From a virus, in the IMG/VR virus record IMGVR_UViG_3300025312_000245, positions 1 through 30,048 of that record: a stretch of DNA of 30,048 nucleotides; one strand, given 5' to 3'. The translations under genes were made by a program, and so were the position numbers. The notes under the pieces were generated by a model that was given only the letters and a program-made list of their open reading frames with translations, was not told the DNA's origin and searched no databases. Numbering within the stretch: the first letter of the stretch is position 1; each line of letters begins with the position of its first letter. Positions 6,311-15,600 of this stretch are shown in pieces.

Positions 6311-8182
6311 ATGGCTGATAGTTATCGGGATAAAACTTACGTGCTGGGCCGCATCTCGGCGGCCCGGAAGGACAGTGAGGGCTGGCATGGCGGCATCAAG
6401 CACTATCGCAAGCTCTATGACTTCAAGCATTATGATGGTCAAAGGCGCAAGGGGGAGGTCCGTTACGAAGACCCGACCTATGCCAATGTTGTAGACACGG
6501 CGGTGGGCATCCTCCTGGCGAACCCAATTGGTTTCAGGGCTTACGGGTGGGAGCCAGATTTGCGGGAGGAGCAGGAAACCAGCAACATTGAGAAGTATCT
6601 CTCTGCCCTCATCCAGATCAATTCCGAGCGCAACGAATACGACATTGCCTATGAAAGCACGTTGAACATCGTGCGGGACGGGGCGGCAGTTTTGTATTCG
6701 GTGTGGGATCCGAAGTTACATGCCCGTTATCGGACGACCTTTCAGAAACCTTCCAGAGAAAACGCACAGGGAGTCGAAGCCGTCGGGGGTTTCATAGAGC
6801 CCCCGCTGACCTTGGAAGTTATTGACCCTGTGCAGATATATGCTTCTCCTGGGGGGCCGCATCGCTGGCAGACTGTCATCCGAGTTGTCAAGAAATCTGT
6901 ATGGGATGTTGAGCATCAGTTTGGAGTTACTCTCGAACAGCACAAGGGAATTGAGGACCACCGGAAGCGAGCGATGATGGGGGAGCTGACGGATTTCTGG
7001 GAAATTGCCGAGGAGCCGGAGGAGGGGGGTTCGTTCTTCCAGCGCCTCTTGGGGGGCGAACAGGAGACCGCTCCAGATCAAATCGTAGTTTACAACGCTG
7101 TACTCTTCAACGGTGAGTTCATAAAAGGCTTCGAGTACAGGCCCATGAGGGATTACGATGCCATCCCCTACTCCATCCAATTCTTCAAGCCGGTAAATCG
7201 AGACGACGCAAAGGGGTGGGGGCAAAGCATTATTCGGCCCTTGGAGAGTTCGGTAGACCTTCTTTCCCGAACCATCAACCGCCGCCAACGGCAGATTGAT
7301 GTCTTTTCTGAATTGGATTTGTTCTATATCCCGGCACAAGAGGGGAGGGATTTGCAGCTTGACCCCGGCATTGGGAAAGCGCATACCCTCCACCCGGGGG
7401 ATTCGATTGTGTACCCGCAGTGGCCGGGTAATCCTCCTGACCTGAATGAGCAACTTGGCTTTTTGAGTGGGCGCATCCAGCAATCCGGTTTTTCGGATGT
7501 AATGTTCGGGACGCAAGGGGGCATGACCGGCTATGCCCTTTCTCAGATGGGGGATCAGAACCGCATCCGGCTCAACCAGCCGGTGCAACACCTCCAGCTT
7601 CTCTGGAGGATCTGGGCGAAGAAGGTTTTGGATTTGACCGAAAAGTTTGCTTCGGATGCCTTCGTTCGAGTGTATGGGCGGACGAAGGGGCAGTTTTTCT
7701 CCGAACACATTTCTGGGGAAAAGGCTAATCTCTACGGAGTCATTGCAGAAATCAAGCCGGAGTTTCCCAATGAGAAGGTCAGGAAACACGCCATGGCGAC
7801 CCAAGCCCGGGGTATTCTCTCTGAGCATCGTTTGATGGAAGACTACTACGATGTCGAGAACCCGGATGATGAAAAGACCCGCCGCCTCCAAGAGGCGTTG
7901 GAACACAACCCGGTGCTTGTCCAATACAACATTATGAAACATCTTCGCCGGCTGGCTTCGACGGGGGATGAAGATGCCAACATTCTCCTTGAGCAGTTGC
8001 AGCGTGGAGGCGTCATGGGAACCCCCGGGCGGCCCCCCGGACCCCCCGGCGCCGAACAGCCTCTTGGCCTTCAATCCCCGACCGGACAGGGGCAGAACCC
8101 GGCTACCCCGCCGGGGGGAGACTTACTGAGCCAATTGGCGGGCATGTCTGCCGAAGCCCCGACCATGCAGGGGACGTTATGA
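6311..8182 (+). CDS. Portal protein
   Basis: 623 residues; ATG 6311, three bases after the terminase stop, with AGGA shortly upstream. It would form the dodecameric ring at one capsid vertex that takes up DNA and joins the tail. Evidence is position directly after TerL plus the layout seen in portal proteins: an N-terminal Tyr/Asp-rich segment, a 'Val-Asp-Thr-Ala-Val-Gly-Ile-Leu-Leu-Ala-Asn-Pro' helix at about 60-75, a long alpha/beta wing, and a helical stem region (Ser-Ser-Val-Asp-Leu-Leu-Ser-Arg-Thr-Ile-Asn-Arg-Arg-Gln-Arg) before a helical crown. The last 70 residues are Pro/Gly/Gln rich and likely disordered. The stop overlaps the next gene in ATGA. Confidence 0.9.
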   Translation: MADSYRDKTYVLGRISAARKDSEGWHGGIKHYRKLYDFKHYDGQRRKGEVRYEDPTYANVVDTAVGILLANPIGFRAYGWEPDLREEQETSNIEKYLSALIQINSERNEYDIAYESTLNIVRDGAAVLYSVWDPKLHARYRTTFQKPSRENAQGVEAVGGFIEPPLTLEVIDPVQIYASPGGPHRWQTVIRVVKKSVWDVEHQFGVTLEQHKGIEDHRKRAMMGELTDFWEIAEEPEEGGSFFQRLLGGEQETAPDQIVVYNAVLFNGEFIKGFEYRPMRDYDAIPYSIQFFKPVNRDDAKGWGQSIIRPLESSVDLLSRTINRRQRQIDVFSELDLFYIPAQEGRDLQLDPGIGKAHTLHPGDSIVYPQWPGNPPDLNEQLGFLSGRIQQSGFSDVMFGTQGGMTGYALSQMGDQNRIRLNQPVQHLQLLWRIWAKKVLDLTEKFASDAFVRVYGRTKGQFFSEHISGEKANLYGVIAEIKPEFPNEKVRKHAMATQARGILSEHRLMEDYYDVENPDDEKTRRLQEALEHNPVLVQYNIMKHLRRLASTGDEDANILLEQLQRGGVMGTPGRPPGPPGAEQPLGLQSPTGQGQNPATPPGGDLLSQLAGMSAEAPTMQGTL

Positions 8183-8406
8183 CCGACCCGATGCAGGGCG
8201 CCATGGATAGACTGGATAAAGTAGTTGGAGGGGTCTTCGATTCTGCCCGGGCCGGAAGCGGGGACGTGATAGACCCCATGCTGTCTGACTACTTGAAAAT
8301 TGACGAAGTAGATTTGTGGAATTTGGTGGCCGAATTGGGCCTGAAGGGGACCATCGACTACGTGAAGGAAATGGAAATGAGGAGGGTGGAAAATGCCAAG
8401 CCCTAA
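8179..8406 (+). CDS. Hypothetical small head-module protein
   Basis: 75 residues; ATG 8179 overlaps the portal stop by 4 bases, implying translational coupling to the portal. The protein is acidic and predicted helical: an N-terminal amphipathic helix (Met-Asp-Arg-Leu-Asp-Lys-Val-Val-Gly-Gly-Val-Phe), a Gly/Asp turn, then two more helices ending in Met-Glu-Met-Arg-Arg. No family is recognised. The next gene starts inside its last 14 bases. Confidence 0.65.
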   Translation: MTDPMQGAMDRLDKVVGGVFDSARAGSGDVIDPMLSDYLKIDEVDLWNLVAELGLKGTIDYVKEMEMRRVENAKP

Positions 8407-9394
8407 TGTAAACGTTCCTGAAATCGGAAGCCCTGAATGGTATCAACAGTGGCAGAATTATGCTCAGGCTGAGTCTGGAGGGGAGTATAAGCCCCCACCC
8501 GCCCAAGAGGAAAAGCCTAAGTGGGAGGACACCCCGGAGGGAAAGGCCCAGATTGCCAAACATGCCGCCCGGCGGGGGGCATGGGTCAAGGATCTCAATC
8601 AGCTCTATAAACAGGGAGGCATCCAGGGCATTTTGGATGCAGGTTACGATCCTTACGACATTTTGGAAAAGATGGGGGTCAAGAACCCCGGGCGGGTAAT
8701 TGCCAAATATGGGGACCAGTTCGACCTTGGCGGAGGCGGGGGAGCCGGAGGGGGAGGCAATGCCCATGGAGCTACCGACTGGACTTCGGATGCTTATGAC
8801 CTGATGCCCAGTGTGACCCCGCCAGAGTGGTGGAACGCCATGTTGCCCGGGCAGTGGACGCCGGAGACGGAATATGCAGCTTTGATGAACAGCCTGCTGC
8901 CTTTCCTCTCGCCCGAGGACCAGCGGACGATTTCAGAATATCTCTATACTAACTTCCCGGATCCATTCTCGGGATACAACCCGCAGTACACGAACTTCCC
9001 CGTCCCCCCGGAAGTGACGACGGAGATGCAAGATTACTATACCTCGGCCAACTATGCTGCTCAAGTGCTTGGCGCCTTGGCGAATTTCCAGCAGGCCGCC
9101 GGCGCCGCTGGAGGAACGACGGGCCCGGGGGTGCAGTTCTTACAGCAGCTCATGGACGTAATGAAGGACTTCGGTGGGCTGACGGGGGAGGGGCAGACCA
9201 ACTTCCAATACGAGAGTATGCTGGCCGCTCTCGACCCACTCCTGGGGCAGGCCGCCTCGGGGGATCTGGCGGTCTACCAGGAACTCGCCCGGATGCTAAC
9301 CCAGCCTTTCTTCTCGCAGGGGGCGTTGATGCCAACCTATATTGGACCGAACGGGGAACCGATTTACGGAACCCCCAATCCATCTTTTCAATAA
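8393..9394 (+). CDS. Hypothetical structural protein, Gly-rich linker
   Basis: 333 residues; ATG 8393 with AGGAGGG at 8380-8386. The N-terminal 110 residues are Trp/Tyr/Pro and charge rich, followed by a Gly-rich linker of five Gly, Ala and four Gly, then a C-terminal region dominated by Trp, Tyr, Pro, Gln and Asn with motifs such as Pro-Pro-Glu-Trp-Trp-Asn and Tyr-Thr-Asn-Phe-Pro. No enzyme motif or membrane segment is visible. The low-charge, aromatic and Pro-rich composition is common in virion proteins. Its location between portal and the giant gene suggests a head or internal protein. No family is recognised. Confidence 0.7.
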   Translation: MPSPNVNVPEIGSPEWYQQWQNYAQAESGGEYKPPPAQEEKPKWEDTPEGKAQIAKHAARRGAWVKDLNQLYKQGGIQGILDAGYDPYDILEKMGVKNPGRVIAKYGDQFDLGGGGGAGGGGNAHGATDWTSDAYDLMPSVTPPEWWNAMLPGQWTPETEYAALMNSLLPFLSPEDQRTISEYLYTNFPDPFSGYNPQYTNFPVPPEVTTEMQDYYTSANYAAQVLGALANFQQAAGAAGGTTGPGVQFLQQLMDVMKDFGGLTGEGQTNFQYESMLAALDPLLGQAASGDLAVYQELARMLTQPFFSQGALMPTYIGPNGEPIYGTPNPSFQ

Positions 9395-9404
9395 GGAGTA
9401 AATG

Positions 9405-9695
9405 ATGCCTGAGTATGATGTTCTATTCGCCAAGCGTTTTGGGGACCTAAAAGATTCCATTGTGGCTGCGGGGAAGAAAGGGTGGAGGTTTGTGGAGATG
9501 GACTTTCTCAACGGGCAGTATCTCATTGTAGTTGAGAAAGAAACCCCCGCCCCAAAAGAAAGGAAAGAAAGCGTTACTTCGGCCCACGAATTTACCGAGG
9601 ATCAGATACAGAGACTAAAAAAGGCCCTTGAGGGCCAGACCAAAGGAATCCCTCCGAATCCAGAGAAAGATGAGATCGTGACTTTGGAAGGATAG
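9405..9695 (+). CDS. Hypothetical protein, weakly DUF4177-like
   Basis: 96 residues from ATG 9405; AAGGAG at 9393-9398 is 6 bases from this ATG and only 3 from an adjacent in-frame ATG at 9402, so 9405 is preferred. Residues 3-45 follow the pattern Tyr-Asp-Val-Leu-X-Ala-Lys ... Ile-Val-Ala-Ala-Gly-Lys-Lys-Gly-Trp-Arg-Phe-Val-Glu-Met ... Tyr-Leu-Ile-Val-Val-Glu-Lys. This is like the strand-helix-Gly-Trp-strand-strand arrangement of DUF4177-type small proteins; I regard the match as tentative. The second half is a charged helix with a Pro-rich end. Role unknown. Confidence 0.65.
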   Translation: MPEYDVLFAKRFGDLKDSIVAAGKKGWRFVEMDFLNGQYLIVVEKETPAPKERKESVTSAHEFTEDQIQRLKKALEGQTKGIPPNPEKDEIVTLEG

Positions 9696-9698
9696 GCT

Positions 9699-12600
9699 GT
9701 GCCTGTGCCTGTTTCTCCGTATACCGGAAGACAGCCTGTAGCGGGGGGTGATAGGGACGAAAAACCTACGACTCCCCCGCCCGAAGAGTCTGTTTTCTCC
9801 GGTTTCTATGAGGCCCTCTACGGACCCGGGTCTACTTCTCCCCCAACCGCCCCGCCGGGGGAGACAGCCAGCCCGAGCGAATACAAAGAGCGCATCGCCG
9901 CCGCATTGGAGCAGTCCCGCAAGTCCAAGGTCGAGTCTCAATCTACTGTTCCAGATTTCAAGATCGGCGGGCGGGTCTATTTGGACAAAGAAACCGGCCA
10001 GCTAACTCAGGAGAAGACCAAATATCCAGCCTATTGGGACGCCAGGGAGAAGAAAGTAACCATCGAACCAACTCCCATCCCGTTTTTGTGGGGAATGATT
10101 GGTTCGATGCAGACGATCCAGGAAGCCTACAAGAAGATGTTCCCAGAAGCTACCAAGGAAGGCAGCACCGTGTCTTTGTGGCAGGGGCTTTCTGGCCCCT
10201 TCACACCTAATCTTGAGGCCAAGCAAGCCGCCTATGAGTTTGTGAGATCAGGCATCCCGGGCCTGGCGCCTCCCATGGCAGGGCCCCCCAAACCGGGGGA
10301 GGAGGCGTGGTACGAAGAGGGAGAAGCTTATCCTGAGCAATATCGTACACCCATAATGGGCATCCTGACCCCAGAGTGGGCGACTCCAATTGTGGACTTC
10401 TGGCAGGAGACAATCGTTCCGGCGGCTAAGAGCGTCGCAACAGCGATAGGGTGGTTGGCTGTGCCTGGAATTATGTCGCTTGGAAAAGCCAACGAGGAAT
10501 TAGAAAAGCGAGGGGTCAATTTTGCCGGGGCGTTGACAATGGCTTGGGAGGCGACCGGCATCCCAGGGGCCATAACCGGGGATGTTTATTACATCCCCAA
10601 AGAGGGGGGAGAAACAACCTTTGAAGGATTGGAGGCGGCAACGCCTTTTGGGGGATTGGAAGAGGCGCCGAAGACCTTTTGGGAAAAAGCGATTTGGGGA
10701 CTGCGCTGGGGGGCGGAGATCTTTATCGAAGCAGAGGGGCTGTCCCTAACAACAGCCCCAATTGTCAGGCTGGCATTTGCTACCGGAGGTGTGCTTCTCA
10801 ACGCAACGCAGTGGGCGGCGGGGAAGTTTTTCCTCAATTCAATTGCATTTGGTGTAGAGAAGCTGGGCGGGGAAGAAGCCGCAGATAAAATGCGGGCTGT
10901 CACGGACAAGCAAAAGGCGGATTTGGATTTCTGGTGGATGATAAGCGGGGAGGCGACCAAGGCCATTATTGAAGGCGAGGATTACGAGGATGCGTGGATT
11001 TCAAAGATGGCCCCAGAAAAAGCTGCCATTGTTGAGGCCCAAAATGCCCTTATCCCGCCCTCCCCCGGGAAGCTGGACCAACTAATAATCGACTTCAAAG
11101 CCGCCCAGAAAAGGGCGGAAGGACAGGCAGCCGCACTCCGCCAAAGTGCGAGGATTCTTTATACCGCCGCCGAGAACGCTGAACAATTCAACCGGGCGCT
11201 TGATCTGACCCGCCAGGCCATTGAATTGGACAGGCTGTATGGATGGGATTGGTTGAATCCGTACAATGCCTGGACGTGGCAGTTGGAGGGGGAGGATCAA
11301 CAGGAAAAATTCCTGCGGGCGGTTGCCTGGGCGGAGTTGCAGCGTGGCCGGCCACTTACCCGCTACGAGATTGTGCAGATTCGAGATCGCTTTGTTTCGG
11401 CGGGAACGGAGTTGGCGGGGGAGATGGTATTCGACTTGCTGAATTTTGTCCCGGCTAAAGTTTTTGATTTCCTTCTTGTGACCCCCGCCAAGGCATTGGG
11501 GATTGTAGCCAAGGAAGTTGGACTGAAGACCCCGATTGTCGGCAGCATCATGCGGTCGGTAATGAAGTCGGCAACTCGGTCGGTTGGGTACAAAATCGAG
11601 CGGGCGGCTATCATTCTTTTCAACGACGTGGCGGGGGGCGCCAAGAACTCGGATGACCTCATTGACCGACTTGGGCGCATGGGGGATTTGGTCGATGATT
11701 TCAACGCCGGAAAGATTGCCGAGGCAGAAATGACCGATGGACTGCGGGAGATTACCCCCCGCCTCAACCGAACTGCCCCAGTGTTGGTCAAGACTGGCAA
11801 GATGCCTGCGCTGTCCAAAATTCCTCGGGTTGACAGTTTTGGAGATTGGATACGGACGACGTTGGCATCGGCAACAGATGGCTTAGTCAAAGCCTATATG
11901 GATGACATCTACGAAAATGCCTATCGCGCTCGTGGGCTAAGGGGCATGGGTAACACCGCCAAAGTGTTCGCTGACGCAATGGCGGAGGCGGCGGCCAAGG
12001 CGGGGAAGAAAGCCAAGCTGGAAGATATTGTCGCTCTGCTTGATCCCGAGATAAAGAAACAAGCCAGGAAGATTGCTTCCAGCCAGGTATCCGACCCAAA
12101 GTTGCTGGCGAGGGGGTTTGGACAGTCCTTCCGTGAGGCGTACTGGGAAGCAAACCGAGCGTGGACGGGGAGCAAGTTGCTGAAGGGACAAATCCTTGGG
12201 GAATTGGGGGCGAAGGTTCCTTGGACTCGGGGGGCCATCAATGCAACGACCTACCTTACTGACCTTATTTTTCGAGCCTGGGTAAGTGCGGTGCTGACGA
12301 CCCGCCCCGGCTGGGTCATGTTCAACTATATTGACTCGGCTGCCCGCTTCGTTATTATGGGTGGGAGCCTTCTTGATGATTTGGCGACAACGACCGCCGG
12401 ACTTATTGATAATGGCTTCGGCATTGACCCGAACTTCCTAGGTATCCGATTGGGATTAGGGGACGAGAAATGGTCGGAAATTGCGGAACAGATCGCTCGG
12501 GGAGAGGGGCCCAAAGTCTACAACTGGCTTACCGCCCCGGTTGCCGGAACCATCCAGAGGATCGGGAAGCTGTTCGGGCAGGATTGGCTGCCGGGGGTTG

Positions 12601-15600
12601 CTTATACCAAATGGACACAGGTGACGACAGCACTGAATGACAGCATCGAGTTTTCTCTGCGGATACGCCTGTTTGCCAAGAAAGCCTACGAGATTACCAA
12701 CACCCTCGACCCCATCGCTCTCGACCGGATGCTGGCGCAAGTGCCGGAGAAGTTGCAGCCTCTTTACAAGCAGATGTGGATAGAAAGTGGGAACAACCCG
12801 GACAAGTTCATGGCTCTTGTGGATTCGTGGGCGGGGGGCGTCGGACAGAAGCCCGGCTGGGCATTGACCATCCCGGAAGAATTGTTGGATACCCCCATCG
12901 GACACACCGCTCAGGACCAGCAGCAGATCCTTGGGGCCATCAATAAAGAGATGCGGGAACTGGTGAGCGCCAAAGCCGCCCGCAAAGAAAGCCTTACTTT
13001 GGAGGACATCGACAATCTTTTCGATGACATCTTGGACAGTTTCCGCAAGCGGTATGAGGAAATCGCCAACTCCCGGGGGCGGCTGGGGGAACTGAGCAAC
13101 GATTTCACAGGGAAGGTCAACATGGACGAACCCTTCCCGGAGAGCGTAATTCCTCCTCCGCCGAGGACAGATGCCGACATTGCCCGGCAACTGGACGAAC
13201 TGCCCCGAGGGGGCATTCCTGAAAATATCGAGGGGGCCGTTGATGAATATATCAACCAAGGCATCATGGATGGGAGGACTCCTGAGCAGCGGGCAAACGT
13301 CGAACTCCGTAGCCAGGCATCCAAGACTCTGGATGACTTTGCTTTTGGGTTGACCCCCAAAGTGCCGGAGGGGTGGGAGTTCCCGAGGGCTCTTGCCGTC
13401 CAACAATACCTGGGGGATTACAGCAAGAACATCGACGAGAACTATCGCTTTGTTCAAGACTTGGTTTATCGTTATGTGAATCCAGAACAATACAAGTCCG
13501 GCTCTCAAGAATGGCGGTTGGCCTGGGATAACTATTTTGATTTCGTAGACTCCATCAAGACCAAGGAGATCTCCATCTTCAATTCGCTTCTTGATGCCGC
13601 TCGGACGGGGGACTTCGAGAGCCTGCCCAAGCCAATGACGGTCAAAGAGTATCTGGCTGAGATGGGAATTACTTACGAGCAGGCCCAAACCAAGGTGGGA
13701 TGGAAGATTACTATTGAGGCCCCCTGGGGGAAAGTGACCAAGACGAGTTGGAAAGCCCGGGGATGGTTGCTCGAACCCTACAAGAACGTAGGCATCACCC
13801 TGATTGACGATCTGGAAAATGCTGTCCTCGTGCGGCGAGTCGAAGATATACAGAAGTATGCCGAAGAAATCGCCGCCGGGATGTCACCGGAGGCGGCCTA
13901 CTTTGGCGGAAAGCTACCAACCTCTGAGGCGCTGACGAAGAAATTTGGAGATTACGAACCTTTGTCTTGGGAAGTTGAACTCAATAAACAGTGGGATGAT
14001 CTCAGCATCAACAAGCCAGAGCTTCGATTCATATTCAAGGGAGACGATGACCTTTTACCAAACATTCTTCGTCGGATTTCTGAGAAAGGATATGCAACTT
14101 TCGACGAGGTAGCGACCCTATTCGACAACTTGGACGACCCTATGGCGGTGGCGTTGTGGTCATGGATTGATTTTGACGACAGCTGGAAAGGATACCTTCC
14201 TGCATTGGCCGAGCGGTATTCAAAAGAAGCGAAGACGATACAGCAGCAGACGTGGTGGGTGTTGATGAACAAGTATGGGGATAGTGTCACAGGCTACCCG
14301 AAGACTATAGAACTCTACCGAGCAGTGGCAGAGGGGCGTCCGCTACGCGATTGGGACTCTTTTACCACCAGCAAAAGAGTGGCGGAGAAGTTTATGGGTA
14401 AGGCAGCAAACCAACTAAACAATCCAAAACTGGTCAGGGTTGAAGTTCCCATCGAGAACATCTTTGTTTCTTATGACTCCCATGCCGCCTTCCACCGCTT
14501 TGTGGATGAGCAGGAATTTATCATCAAGAACTTGGACAACGTAAAGATTCTTGAGGGGGGAGAAGAAATCCTTACTTTGACTTCCCAGCAAAAATTGGAT
14601 AATCTCTCCACGATGGCGAAGCAGGATATGGATGCCTTCTGGAAGGCGTGGGCGAAAAATAACGAACTGGATTTTCTGTATGGAGAGCCGGCGGGGAGCT
14701 ACGAAAACTTTGCTTCCTACCTGCGAAAAGAAATCCCCCGGGCGACGAAGAAATTCGGTAAGGACTCGGAGATGGTCAGGTTCCTGGAATGGAGGCTGGC
14801 GCAGGCGGAGCAGACGATGGCTGCTACAGCTTCCTTCCTATACCCCGAGGCGATGGGAATGGTCCCCCCGCCGGTCCCGGTATGGGAGATGCCGGAAAGC
14901 GCCGCCACAAGGCTTTTAGCCCAGGAATATCTTGGAACCCACTTCAGGAAAATCGAGCAGGGGCTCGACATCTTCCGCAATGCAACCAAGCAGGCGCTTG
15001 AGAGTGGAGCCTTCTATGATGCCACCAAGTACACCGCCGACGAGATAGCTGACCTGCGACGGCTCGTGCGGGACGGGGCGGTTTGGAAGCAGGAAATCAT
15101 CGACGTTGCCCGCAATGGAGGCGTTAGCCAATTGATGCCGACGATGAGCTTCGAGGGGGCGGCGCCGTTTACCAATCGCACCATGATCGACTACACCGAC
15201 TTCAGCGCCTTCGACGAGGGGATGAGGAACTTCTTCCCCTTTTGGAAATTCTACAAGAACTCCATTCCCTTCTGGATTGAAACGATGGCTTTGCATCCAG
15301 AGATTGCCGCCTTCTATACCAAGTACCTGCGATATACAGACCGGATTGCCTGGTCGGAGGGGGCCATCAACTCCCGGGGCGAGACGCTTCCATCATTGAA
15401 AGGAAAAATACGCATCCCGGGGACAGACATCTGGGTAAATCTCTCCGCCCCGTTCTCCCTGCGCTTTGTTTTCCCGAGGCTGTACCAGCCCTATGAGGAC
15501 CAGGATGAAGAGCAAATGGGACCGTTGGGAAAGACAGTGAAGTGGCTATATGATTTTGGTTCGGAGCGGGGGCTGTCGATTGCTCCCTGGACTGCCGCCC

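Noticed and set aside
4607-6442. 611-codon open frame on the reverse strand opposite the terminase
   Set aside because: It is antisense to a certain terminase gene with all catalytic motifs, has no domain signal and a Pro/Leu/Arg-rich shadow composition.
6716-8074. 452-codon reverse open frame inside the portal gene
   Set aside because: Shadow of the portal frame with no domain pattern or start signal.
7990-8110. C- and G-tracts near the portal end as a programmed frameshift site
   Set aside because: The portal frame and the next gene are joined by a normal ATGA overlap, and the tracts encode a Pro/Gly-rich tail; no shifted product is needed.
12456-13688. 410-codon reverse open frame inside the giant gene
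   Set aside because: It mirrors the codon bias of the forward frame; no ribosome binding site or recognisable motif, and the forward frame is continuous for 8.3 kb.
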